Origin: Zavarzinella sp.
Lineage (GTDB): Bacteria; Planctomycetota; Planctomycetia; Gemmatales; Gemmataceae
Direction: 5' to 3'
Assembly (NCBI GenBank): GCA_041399155.1
Contig: JAWKTI010000002.1
Location: forward strand, 372,001-436,000
Length of the DNA stretch: 64,000 nt
Shown: positions 9,509 through 18,216 of the stretch, piece after piece
Layout: every line of letters starts with the position of its first letter
Position numbering within the stretch: the first letter of the stretch is position 1
Notes under the pieces: model-generated
Told to the model about the DNA's origin: nothing
Database searches by the model: none
What the model saw: only the letters and a program-made list of their open reading frames with translations
Made by a program: the position numbers and the translations under genes

Positions 9509-11058
9509 GCGAGAACTGCTTCCTGTGGAACGTCATTTCGAATGATTGCTTCAATCCATTTTGGCTTTTGAATCGGCAGATGAATGTAAAACACTGCCCC
9601 ACCTTTCCGTTTATTCATGGCATCGATTCTCCCACCGTGGGATTCGACGATGCGTTTGCAGATTGACAGACCCAGCCCCATGCCAGCCCGTTTATTCGAA
9701 ACAAAGGCATCAAAAATCTTGATCCCCAGGCTGGTATCGATTCCAGGCCCCTGATCTGCGACCGTAATCAGTAGCCAGGCATCATCAGGATTATTTTCCC
9801 GTTCCATGCGTGCACTGACAGCAATTCGCCCACCAGCAGGCTGTACATCCAGTGCATTGTAAAACAGGTTGTACAGCACCTGCTGCAACTGGCGCGGGTC
9901 TGCAGCAAAGACAATATCTTCCGGATTCAGGCTGAGTCCCAGTCGCACATTCTGCTTTTTGGCGCGGGCACTGATCCCTTCTAACGTTTGTTTCAACAGT
10001 GGGGCCAACGCCACCTGACTGTATTCCATCCTGGGTGGGCGGGCAAAATTCAAAAACGTGTTGATGATGTGCTCCATCCGTAGTATCTCTTCTTCCAACA
10101 CCCGCAGATCGCGGGAAGACAACGTCCCACGTTGGTTGGGATCGGCGGCATTCTGCACAATCAGCTTGATTGACATCAACGGATTGCGAATTTCGTGGGC
10201 AATGCCAGCGGCCATCTGCCCAACGTAGGCCAGCTTTTCTGCCTTCAGTGCATCTCGTTCGGTTTTTTTCAGTTTTTTCAGCACGATTGCGAGCGTGCGT
10301 TCCATTTTCTTTAACGCATCGGCATTGCCGGGCATCGTTGAAAGCCCATCCTGCGATGCCATGGCATCCTGTTTTCCGTTTGCGAACCGATTCAGTATTT
10401 TGGCGGTCCGAATCAGCCGTTTGTGGGTGCTGCGGATTGCGTGCTTCATTCGACCCAGAAAATACCCACCTGATATTCCTCCCAGCAGCGAGCATATTGC
10501 AATAATGCTGAGAAAAAGCGTCATTGTGTTGGAGAATTTTTTATTTGACTCCCCCAGGCTCTCCAGGGATTGGTGCTTGAACATTAAGCATTCCTGCACT
10601 GGTTTGAGCACTTCGTTATTCAGTTGGGCATCAATCATGGTCAGAATTTTCAGATAAGCAGCACGATTATGGAATAAATCGATTACTTCGTGGTATTCAT
10701 CGCAAAAATTGTTAAAGCCAGCCTGAATCTGGGTCAATAATTCCTGTTCGTGAGGGGTTTCTGCGTACCGTTGCATCTGAACAATTGAATTCTGTAACTT
10801 ACTTTCCAGTTCAGGCACCCCGTCCAGCATTTTCTGGTCGCCAGAAATGAGGTAGCGATCCAGTTGCAGGCGGATTTCGATTGCCGCCAGTTCCAGATCA
10901 GTGGCCGCACGTACGCTGGCAATGCCGTTTTCCTGAATTCGGTTCATTTCACCTAATCGCAACCGCATGTGGAGCGTCAGGCCAAAAGTCAGCACCATCA
11001 GCACAATACTGACAATCGCAATCGGGTGCTTCAGGAATTTTGGTGAAGGAATCTTCAT
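9505..11058 (-). CDS. Membrane sensor histidine kinase, NtrB-like
   Basis: 517 residues. Two membrane helices (about 13-31 and 175-199) flank an alpha-helical periplasmic sensor region of about 140 residues. Cytoplasmic part: a linker, then the HisKA domain with H-box AGIAHEIRNPLMSIK (about 288-302), and a HATPase_c domain with N-box LYNLFYNALDV, G1 VADQGPGID and G2 GMGLGLSICKRI. All catalytic motifs look intact. The gene overlaps the sigma-54 response regulator downstream by 4 bp. The predicted helical sensor resembles four-helix-bundle sensors such as those of the CHASE3 type, but the ligand cannot be told from sequence. Confidence 0.93.
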   Translation of the reverse strand: MKIPSPKFLKHPIAIVSIVLMVLTFGLTLHMRLRLGEMNRIQENGIASVRAATDLELAAIEIRLQLDRYLISGDQKMLDGVPELESKLQNSIVQMQRYAETPHEQELLTQIQAGFNNFCDEYHEVIDLFHNRAAYLKILTMIDAQLNNEVLKPVQECLMFKHQSLESLGESNKKFSNTMTLFLSIIAICSLLGGISGGYFLGRMKHAIRSTHKRLIRTAKILNRFANGKQDAMASQDGLSTMPGNADALKKMERTLAIVLKKLKKTERDALKAEKLAYVGQMAAGIAHEIRNPLMSIKLIVQNAADPNQRGTLSSRDLRVLEEEILRMEHIINTFLNFARPPRMEYSQVALAPLLKQTLEGISARAKKQNVRLGLSLNPEDIVFAADPRQLQQVLYNLFYNALDVQPAGGRIAVSARMERENNPDDAWLLITVADQGPGIDTSLGIKIFDAFVSNKRAGMGLGLSICKRIVESHGGRIDAMNKRKGGAVFYIHLPIQKPKWIEAIIRNDVPQEAVLA

Positions 11059-11171
11059 AGTGCGTACGTCCTGTTGGCAAACTCAGAAGGAACTTCCCTG
11101 TTCTGAGTGGGAATGGAGGTATTCTACACAGATTTTTCTGCCTTTACACGCGAAATGTTTGAAAAATTCTC

Positions 11172-11199
11172 TTGACAAACAGTCGAAAATGAATATACT
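11172..11199 (+). promoter_or_regulatory. Near-consensus sigma-70 promoter directed into the 3' end of dps
   Basis: TTGACA at 11172-11177, a 16-bp spacer, and TATACT at 11194-11199. The -35 box is a perfect match and the -10 box is off by one. It points rightwards. The next gene to the right, dps, lies on the minus strand, so a transcript would be antisense to dps. The only plus-strand reading frame there (ATG at 11226) is antisense to dps and not protein-like. Confidence 0.45.
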
Positions 11200-11259
11200 A
11201 ATTTACACTATATTTCTGTAATACTATGTCTTACCACAATGCGCTGAAAAGCTATCCTG

Positions 11260-11703
11260 TTAGTCCAGGTGGCTGCGGAGCATCCAGGCATTTTTCTGGT
11301 GCACTTCCGATCGGCGGGTTCCCAGATCGGCTGAAGCCTGATCGTGGACTTTCTCGGCAGAAGCAATCACATCGCGTGCCGCCTGCACCACCGCTTCCTG
11401 ATCTGCCACGAGTGTGGTGATCATTTCTGTGGCTTTCGGGCGACCCGTTTCCTCTTTTACCACACTCAACTTGCCAAACTCGGCAAAGCTACCCGGTGCA
11501 TAGGCACCCAGCGTGCGGATCCTTTCGGCAATTTCATCCACTGCCAGTGCGTATTCGGTGTATTGGGTTTCAAACAGTGTATGCAACGTGGTGAACATCG
11601 GACCGGTCACATTCCAATGGTAGTTATGGGTCTTCACATAAAGCGTATAAGTTGATGCGAGTAACTTCGTTAACGGTTCGACGACAGGATTGGCAGTAGC
11701 CAT
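11260..11703 (-). CDS. dps: Dps-family ferritin-like DNA-protection protein
   Basis: 147 residues, the usual Dps length. Dps forms a hollow 12-mer that oxidises and stores iron with hydrogen peroxide and can coat DNA in starved cells. The ferroxidase signature is present: KTHNYHWNV early in helix A, then the helix containing LFETQYTEYALAVDEIAERI, which supplies acidic ligands. The N-terminus is short, without the Lys-rich tail that some Dps proteins use to bind DNA. The gene stands alone. The ATG at 11701-11703 follows a GGAG-type ribosome site (AGGAGATCAAC). A strong promoter-like sequence just past its 3' end points towards it on the opposite strand. Confidence 0.93.
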   Translation of the reverse strand: MATANPVVEPLTKLLASTYTLYVKTHNYHWNVTGPMFTTLHTLFETQYTEYALAVDEIAERIRTLGAYAPGSFAEFGKLSVVKEETGRPKATEMITTLVADQEAVVQAARDVIASAEKVHDQASADLGTRRSEVHQKNAWMLRSHLD

Positions 11704-11868
11704 GTTGATCTCCTAAACTTTTTCAAACGGGCGGTAAGTTGGACGCATCGAATCCCCCAGACGATTCAGATTTCGCCTTGAAATATTCTTGAAGAAAATT
11801 CCTACGAAGATTGACAAGCGTGCCGGAAACTGGTCTAACGGCTAAATATGTGAAAGGACTACTCCACC

Positions 11869-12690
11869 ATGAGTGATGACCGAGAGGAGCTGCCACCCGA
11901 AAAGGAAATTCGATTTCTGGTCTTCGATATTGAATCGATACCCGATGGAAACTTAATAAAGAATCTCCGGTACCAGGATACTGATCTGACCGATGCAGAA
12001 GCGGTGCAGCGTGCACAGGAAGAGGCACGCGAAACTTCGTATACCAGTTCGGACTTTTTGCCTTACTCCCAGCAGATTCCCATTTGCATGGCGATCATTC
12101 TGGTGAATCGCGTGTTTGAAATTGCTGAGATGCACGTGCTGGGGCTCCCCGAACATAACACCAGACAGTTGACCGAATTTTTCTGGCGTGGGCGAACGAA
12201 AAAGTATCGCTCAGCCAATCTGGTGACGTTCAATGGGCGGGGGTTTGATCTGCCGATGATGGAATTGATGGCGTTTCGCTTCGGCTTACCAATCGCATCC
12301 TACTACCAGAACCGTGGGTCACGTTACAACACGGACGATCTGGACCTGTATGACTGGATTACCAACTATGGTGCGTCCCGCCTGACAGGTGGGCTGAACC
12401 TGCTGGCAAAAATGATTGGCAAGCCAGGCAAAATGTCGATTGCTGGCGAAAATGTGTACGAAATGTACCTGGATGCGGATTACGAAGGGATCCAGGGGTA
12501 TTGTCTGTGTGATACTCTGGATACATACTTTGTCTTTTTGCGACGGTGCGTCCTTTTGGGAACCATTACGCCAGATTATGAGCAACAGGTGGTAGAGAAA
12601 GCGCGGGCGAAAATTGCCCTGGAAGCGTCCAGGTATCCCATTCTGAATGATTACCTGGCATGCTGGGCAGATGCATTAGGTGATCAGTAA
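11869..12690 (+). CDS. Predicted 3'-5' exonuclease of the PolB-like DEDD family
   Basis: 273 residues. Matches the stand-alone exonucleases related to the proofreading domain of DNA polymerase B. Motif I is FLVFDIESIPDGN (Asp and Glu metal ligands). Motif II is VTFNGRGFDLPMMELMA. The last conserved part, around YEGIQGYCLCDTLDTYFVFLR, supplies the final Asp and Tyr region. Expected activity is removal of nucleotides from single-stranded 3' ends, probably in repair; substrate is not known for the family. The gene is single, bounded by dps (divergent) and the EF-hand gene (convergent). Confidence 0.85.
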   Translation: MSDDREELPPEKEIRFLVFDIESIPDGNLIKNLRYQDTDLTDAEAVQRAQEEARETSYTSSDFLPYSQQIPICMAIILVNRVFEIAEMHVLGLPEHNTRQLTEFFWRGRTKKYRSANLVTFNGRGFDLPMMELMAFRFGLPIASYYQNRGSRYNTDDLDLYDWITNYGASRLTGGLNLLAKMIGKPGKMSIAGENVYEMYLDADYEGIQGYCLCDTLDTYFVFLRRCVLLGTITPDYEQQVVEKARAKIALEASRYPILNDYLACWADALGDQ

Positions 12691-12769
12691 AGAGATGTTG
12701 TAAGTATTTATTAATGAACTGGTTACGCTGAAATCAGGGAACAGAAAACTGCACTGCAATGTTTGCGGA

Positions 12770-14128
12770 TCAACCGCCGGGACGACGTCGGCCAAAACCC
12801 CCACCGGAAGGAGGACCGCCACCTTCGCTTGATCCACCACGGCCAAAACCACCGCGACCACCAAAGCCACCGGAAGGTGGGCCACCCGTTCCTGGAGCGC
12901 CACCCATCGCGGGGGCACCACCACCGAATCGGCTGCCAAAGCCACCGGAAGGTGGGCCGCCTGATCCGGGAGCGCCACCCGATGAAGGAGGACCACCACC
13001 AAATCGGCTACCAAAGCCACCGGACGGTGGGCCACCCGTTCCGGGAGCGCCACCCATCGTAGGGGCACCACCACCGAATCGGCTGCCAAAGCCACCAGAA
13101 GGAGGGCCGCCTGATCCTGGTGGACCACCCATTGAAGGAGGGCCACCACGGGAACTTTCAGAACCACGGTCGCTGCCTCGATCACCACCTCGGCTTCCAC
13201 GATCCCCGCGATCTCGACGGTCACCACTTGTTGGAGCACCAAATGTAGATGGTGCACCATTCGTGGTGCCTGCAGAAGCAAGCAGTTTGCCGCCATTTTT
13301 ATAGCGTAAGTATTCTTCAGCGGTAATAAAACCGTCGTTATTCAGATCGTAAGTGAAAAATTCATCAAACTGTTTACCAGCTTGTTTCCACTCATACATC
13401 GCAACCTGCCCATCTTTAATTCCTTTGGCATCCGCGCTGGCAAACCAATCCGGAATTTCTTTTGGCAGACTATCAGCACGGATAATTGTCATCCTTTTTT
13501 CGGGTTCGCGTGGTTTTGAAGTAGAGGAGCGGCTGTCACGACTGCTTTCGCTTGTACGGTCGGAACTACCAGATTCGCCGCCACCAAATCGTGCGACAAC
13601 ATATGCACGATATTCCCGCATGTCAATCATCTGATCGTCGTTTTCGTCCCAACGATCCAACTCATCTCTCAAAGAGTCGGCCATTTCATCAATTTGAAGC
13701 AATCCATCCTCGTTGCGGTCACGGCGACGGAAAAACCCCTCGATTTGTTCATCTGACATTCCAGAACCACCGCCACCTGCGGGGGCACCACCCATGGATG
13801 GCATGCCACCACGCATTTCATTTCGAAGGGTATTGACATCAATTCTGCCAGACTTAAGATCGTCCTGCAATTTATTCATCGCACCCGTAAACTGATCGCG
13901 GGTGATTACATTTCCTGTCAGGCCAAAACGGCTAGCAAATCGATCGAACATCCCCTTGGAAAATGTATCGAGTTTATCTACTTCAATGACATCAGAGCCA
14001 CGTGCAACCATGTCAAAAATCCGGTTTGGGTCCATCGAACCCCCACCAGGAAATTGTGCATTCGTTACGGTGGTGGCTGAAAGAACCAACCCCAGAACAG
14101 CACCGAACATCATTTTGATGCGAATCAT
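12770..14128 (-). CDS. Secreted EF-hand protein with glycine-rich tandem repeats
   Basis: About 452 residues. A signal peptide is evident (MIRIKMMFGAVLGLVLSATT, cleavage after TNA). Three EF-hand calcium loops can be read: DRNEDGLLQIDE, DENDDQMIDMRE and DLNNDGFITAEE. The second has Gln where the central Gly is usual and may bind weakly. A Ser/Arg-rich segment and then a Gly/Pro-rich tail follow, made mostly of 25-residue units. EF-hand proteins of this type are common in planctomycetes; function unknown, probably in the periplasm or cell surface. The start at 14128 is chosen because it places the signal peptide at the N-terminus; a GTG nine codons upstream is the alternative. Confidence 0.8.
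   Translation of the reverse strand: MIRIKMMFGAVLGLVLSATTVTNAQFPGGGSMDPNRIFDMVARGSDVIEVDKLDTFSKGMFDRFASRFGLTGNVITRDQFTGAMNKLQDDLKSGRIDVNTLRNEMRGGMPSMGGAPAGGGGSGMSDEQIEGFFRRRDRNEDGLLQIDEMADSLRDELDRWDENDDQMIDMREYRAYVVARFGGGESGSSDRTSESSRDSRSSTSKPREPEKRMTIIRADSLPKEIPDWFASADAKGIKDGQVAMYEWKQAGKQFDEFFTYDLNNDGFITAEEYLRYKNGGKLLASAGTTNGAPSTFGAPTSGDRRDRGDRGSRGGDRGSDRGSESSRGGPPSMGGPPGSGGPPSGGFGSRFGGGAPTMGGAPGTGGPPSGGFGSRFGGGPPSSGGAPGSGGPPSGGFGSRFGGGAPAMGGAPGTGGPPSGGFGGRGGFGRGGSSEGGGPPSGGGFGRRRPGG
12861..13160. repeat. Four tandem 75-bp repeats inside the EF-hand gene
   Basis: The string ccaaagccac recurs at 12861, 12936, 13011 and 13086, exactly 75 bp apart, with near-identical sequence between. The units encode 25 residues beginning PPSGGFGSRFGGG and ending with GGAP, then GTGG or GSGG. 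Copies differ mainly at the APTM, PPSS and APAM positions. This is an in-frame coding expansion, not a CRISPR array. Confidence 0.9.
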
Positions 14129-14345
14129 CTGATTTGCCCGCTTAAAAATTACCACACTTTACAGTACTCGCAATAACGTCATTTTGTCGACTGAATTTTT
14201 CCAAAGTCTCATTTCTCATTAATTTTTGCAGTGGTGGCAAATATCCTGCCCACTCGTCATCTTTGGTACAATAACCCCAGGTGCCACAATGTCATCAGCG
14301 ACGTGCGAGTTTTCACGGAAATATTGCTAGCAAGGCGCGTGCCAA

Positions 14346-14981
14346 ATGGTCGATAAACTGGATTCAGAACACGATTTTTTGCAAAAAAACGTCCATCTAG
14401 CGGTACAAGGCGATGCTGGTGCCTTGAATTCGCTGTTGACGCACTACCACGATCGCCTCTGGCGTATGATCGTGGTGCGGCTTGATGCACGGCTGAAAGG
14501 CAGACTCGATGCTGACGATGTGATTCAGGAAGCCTTTCTGGAAATCGCTCAACGCATCCGCGAATTCAAAGAAGATGTTCATTTTTACATTTGGATCCGT
14601 TTTATCACTTTGCAGCGTCTGCAAATGCTGCATCGGCACCATCTGGGGGCACAGATGCGCGATGCCCGCATGGAGCAGCAACCCAAAGCTCACATGGCAG
14701 GCACAGAATCGATGGCAGATATCTTTCTGGGCCACCTGACATCACCCAGCCAGGCGGTGATTCGCCGGGAATTAACGGCCCAACTTCACCAGATTCTCGC
14801 CGAAATGGAACCTCTGGACCGAGAGGTGCTTGCCCTGCGGCATTTCGAAGAATTGTCCAATGTTGAAACGGCTGCAGTATTAGAAATATCGCCGGATGCG
14901 GCCAGCAAACGCCATCTGCGGGCATTGAAAAAGCTCAAAGATGTTTTTCGCCGCATCCAGGATGAAAGCCAGAGTGGATAA
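14346..14981 (+). CDS. ECF-type RNA polymerase sigma factor
   Basis: 211 residues. Region 2 is seen in LDADDVIQEAFLEIAQRIREF and the flanking helices (about 20-90). Region 4 (about 140-205) contains LDREVLALRHFEELSNVETA followed by AAVLEISPDAASKRHLRALK, the DNA-binding helix-turn-helix. It should direct RNA polymerase to a small regulon. No anti-sigma gene is adjacent; instead a Ser/Thr kinase gene starts 15 bp downstream. This ECF-kinase pairing is typical of planctomycetes, where the kinase is thought to control the sigma factor (inference here). Confidence 0.9.
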   Translation: MVDKLDSEHDFLQKNVHLAVQGDAGALNSLLTHYHDRLWRMIVVRLDARLKGRLDADDVIQEAFLEIAQRIREFKEDVHFYIWIRFITLQRLQMLHRHHLGAQMRDARMEQQPKAHMAGTESMADIFLGHLTSPSQAVIRRELTAQLHQILAEMEPLDREVLALRHFEELSNVETAAVLEISPDAASKRHLRALKKLKDVFRRIQDESQSG

Positions 14982-14996
14982 AGTTGAGGCCAAACC

Positions 14997-17900
14997 ATGA
15001 CGACTGATCGCACCAGCCTGGATGATGTGGTAGAAGAATTTGCACGCGAATTCCGCACCGGTCGTCGACCCGCCATTGAGACGTATCTTCAGAAATATCC
15101 TGAACTTGCGGAAGATTTGCCCGACATGCTTTCAGCCGTGGTAATGATGGAACAGGCCAAACCACGTCGGGAATCAGGTGGGAAGGCACCAGAGAAGCAT
15201 TTTTTTCAATTAGAACGCTTAGGCGAATATCGGATTGTTCGCGAACTCGGTCGTGGGGGAATGGGAATCGTCTACGAAGCCGAGCAGGAAACGCTTGGCC
15301 GGCGTGTAGCAATCAAAATCCTTTCTCCCCACCTGGCATCTCGGAAGAAGTTGCAGGTCCGTTTTCAACGGGAAGCTCAGTCTGCGGCAAAGTTGCACCA
15401 TACCAATATCGTGCCAGTCTATGGCGTGGGGGAATGCGAAGGTCGTTGTTTCTATGTGATGCAATTAATCGAAGGGACGGGCCTCGATCACATTCTGCGA
15501 AAATTTCACGCTCAATCACGGCAAGTCACCAGTCAGACGAACTTTCAAAAACAGGATCAGATTTCGCTTACCGCCCCACTGGAAGGGCATTCGCTGTCTT
15601 CAACGGATTTCGAGCTACCTGCAACGCAGGCGGGTTCCGCTTCCACTGCGGTTAATCAGACCACAGAATTGGTGCCAAACCTGCCACAAATTCCGCAAGT
15701 CAATACGCCACAATACTTTCGGTTCGTTGCAGAGTTGGGAAAACAGGTTGCCTCCGCACTGGCATACGCCCACAGTAAAGGGATTTTGCACCGCGATATC
15801 AAGCCTTCCAATTTAATGCTCGACCCACAACTGAATGTCTGGATTACTGATTTTGGGCTGGCGAGAGCCATTAGCGACAGCAACCTGACAGAAACTGGCG
15901 ACATTATTGGCACATTGAAGTACATGCCGCCAGAACGATTCCAAGGAAGTTCCACACCACAAGGTGATGTGTACAGTCTGGGTATTACTTTGTATGAGCT
16001 CGCCACCCAGCAGATGGCCTTTCCGGATACCAATCCGCAGCAGATGCTGAAGCTGATTACTCAGAAGCAGCCCGATCGCCCTCGAAAACGTAACTCTTTA
16101 ATTCCAAAAGACTTAGAAACTATTATCCTGAAGGCGATTGCGTTAGACCCCAAAGAACGATACGCAGATTCTGCATCATTGGAAGAGGATCTGGACCGTT
16201 TTCTGGATGATCGAACGATTCTAGCCCGACGCACCACATCGTGGGAACAGGCCCGCAGGTGGTGCAAACGAAATCCGGTCATGTTTGGGCTGATTGCCAC
16301 CGCATTGTTGTTAATGGCAACCACCACAATCGTGTCGTTCGGTGCGTATCGCCGCACTGCAAATGCCAAAGAAGAGGTGGCATCTGCACTGGCGCTGAGA
16401 GAAAAGAGCAACCAACAATTACAGCGGACCTTGCAGGAAACCAGAGAACTCCGGGATCAGGCAGAAGCATCGTCGCGCGATGCGTTCGAAGTGCTCAATC
16501 GGATTTACGAACGTCTGGCACCCAACCGAGTCTATAACTCAACCGAATTACTGCTCGATGACAGCGATGAGGACACCATTACATTGCCCACACAACCGTT
16601 TTTGAGCAAAGAACTGGTGCCTTTCATGGAAGAAATTCTGGTCTTTTATGAAGGCAGTGCCCAGCGTGGGGCAAAATACCCCCAGCTTCGACTTCAATCG
16701 GCAGAAGCCAGCCAGCGAATTGGTGATATTCGCCAGCGGATGGGCGAAGAAGCGGTCGCTGTCCCAGCTTATGTGCGAGCATTGGAGATTTATGAGGAAG
16801 AATTCATTAAAAATCCTCATCAAGTAGACCTGGGACTGAAAATGGCCCGCACGTGGAACGAGCTGGGTGTCACGTACCGCATTCTGGCAGAAATCGAGTC
16901 AATGCTGAAAGCCCACTCTGAAGCGGAAAAATTGCTAGTATCATTGGCCGATGATGCCCACCAACGGCCAGAATATCTGTTTGAGTTGGCCCGCACCTAT
17001 TTCTTTCTGGCCCAGCGTGGCATACCGGGCCGAACTTCCAGTTCCGTCAGCGAACGCTTTCTTGGTTTTGGCCCACCGCACGGAGGACCAATGGGATCCC
17101 CACGTGGGCCGGGACCGGGAGGCCCAGGCGGACCGGGCAGAAAACCACCATTTGGTGGGGGATTTGGCAAAGACCGTGGACCTGGGGGCAAACCATCAGA
17201 ACCGCCCCCACAGCCGTTAGATGATAATTATCTGAAAAAAGCAATTACTTTGCTGGAAGACCTGCGGGAAAAATATCCTACGGTACCGGATTACCAGCAC
17301 CTGCTGGCGTGCTGCTATCGAGAGCAGCCGCCATCATTCCGCTCCCGCACCAACGATAACCAGCGAAAAGCAGTAGAGTTACTTCAGGTACTGGCAAAAA
17401 ATCATCCGGATGTTTCCGATTATCAGTTCGATCTCAGCGAAACATTGGCCCGCGTTGATTCTGCACAGATCTTATTCGAAGGTTTTCGTGGTGATAATCG
17501 CAAGCGGGATCAATTGACAGAAGCTCTCAACATTTCCACGAAACTGTACCAGAACTATCCAGGAGTGCCCAAATATGCAGCACTTCATGCCCAAAATCTC
17601 AACAAGGTGGGAATGTTGCGGTTGGGCACCGATAAATCCACTACCGCTGCAGAAAAGATGATCCATGATGCTCTGACCATTCAAACAAAATTAACAGAGC
17701 AGAATCCCACGATAGCGGCAAATCAATTCTGGTTGCAAATGATCGAAAATTCTTATGTCATGGTTCTGAGCAAGCAGAAAAAATGGCCTGAAGCAAAAGC
17801 AATTCTGGAAAACGGAATTGCTAAAGCAGAAAAAGAAAGCGAAAGTGCCCAGGAGGCGAATCGCTGGTTGCTCAGTCGGCAATATTTCACACTTGGTACC

Positions 17901-18032
17901 GTAATGATCGCCTCAGGCGACAAAGAAGGTGCGGCAACTGCCTTTCGCAAAGCAACAGAACTGTCACCATTTGGGAAACGTCCAGACGACCGCCGTCCGA
18001 CTGAGAAGAAAAATCCCCCACCGAAAAAGTAG
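14997..18032 (+). CDS. Membrane Ser/Thr protein kinase with TPR-like C-terminal region
   Basis: 1011 residues. The kinase domain (about 74-405) has the Gly loop ELGRGGMGIVYEAE, the VAIK lysine, the catalytic loop HRDIKPSN, DFG, and GTLKYMPPE. An insert of roughly 70 residues sits between the two lobes (about 165-240). A membrane helix at about 429-451 separates the cytoplasmic kinase from an exported half. That half is rich in TPR-like helical pairs and is interrupted at about 696-740 by a Gly/Pro/Arg-rich stretch. The gene follows the ECF sigma gene by 15 bp, so the two are almost certainly co-transcribed and functionally linked. A ligand for the exported half is unknown. Confidence 0.92.
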   Translation: MTTDRTSLDDVVEEFAREFRTGRRPAIETYLQKYPELAEDLPDMLSAVVMMEQAKPRRESGGKAPEKHFFQLERLGEYRIVRELGRGGMGIVYEAEQETLGRRVAIKILSPHLASRKKLQVRFQREAQSAAKLHHTNIVPVYGVGECEGRCFYVMQLIEGTGLDHILRKFHAQSRQVTSQTNFQKQDQISLTAPLEGHSLSSTDFELPATQAGSASTAVNQTTELVPNLPQIPQVNTPQYFRFVAELGKQVASALAYAHSKGILHRDIKPSNLMLDPQLNVWITDFGLARAISDSNLTETGDIIGTLKYMPPERFQGSSTPQGDVYSLGITLYELATQQMAFPDTNPQQMLKLITQKQPDRPRKRNSLIPKDLETIILKAIALDPKERYADSASLEEDLDRFLDDRTILARRTTSWEQARRWCKRNPVMFGLIATALLLMATTTIVSFGAYRRTANAKEEVASALALREKSNQQLQRTLQETRELRDQAEASSRDAFEVLNRIYERLAPNRVYNSTELLLDDSDEDTITLPTQPFLSKELVPFMEEILVFYEGSAQRGAKYPQLRLQSAEASQRIGDIRQRMGEEAVAVPAYVRALEIYEEEFIKNPHQVDLGLKMARTWNELGVTYRILAEIESMLKAHSEAEKLLVSLADDAHQRPEYLFELARTYFFLAQRGIPGRTSSSVSERFLGFGPPHGGPMGSPRGPGPGGPGGPGRKPPFGGGFGKDRGPGGKPSEPPPQPLDDNYLKKAITLLEDLREKYPTVPDYQHLLACCYREQPPSFRSRTNDNQRKAVELLQVLAKNHPDVSDYQFDLSETLARVDSAQILFEGFRGDNRKRDQLTEALNISTKLYQNYPGVPKYAALHAQNLNKVGMLRLGTDKSTTAAEKMIHDALTIQTKLTEQNPTIAANQFWLQMIENSYVMVLSKQKKWPEAKAILENGIAKAEKESESAQEANRWLLSRQYFTLGTVMIASGDKEGAATAFRKATELSPFGKRPDDRRPTEKKNPPPKK

Positions 18033-18216
18033 TTAGTCCAGATTTAGGCCCCACGTTCCAATGACAAAATGAGTTTTATCTCATAATATTGCGAGCCACC
18101 CTGTTTTGCAGTTCCCATACGATGAAATGGTTCTCATAATTCACAAGAAGATCTTCTTAAAAAAATTGTTGATGGATACTGGGGATTTTTCTCGCTGATC
18201 AGGTGGAGGGTAGGTC

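Noticed and set aside
12861..13160. Regular repeats that could suggest a CRISPR array
   Set aside because: There are no unique spacers, the period is 75 bp, and the repeats are in frame within a protein gene.
12763..13304. Plus-strand Pro-rich frames opposite the glycine-rich repeats
   Set aside because: Mirror of the Gly-rich coding repeat on the other strand; low complexity is inherited.
14234..14250. GG-N10-GC match to a sigma-54 promoter before the ECF sigma gene
   Set aside because: Both boxes deviate from consensus (TGGCAA, CTGCC), and such matches are expected by chance in a window of this size.
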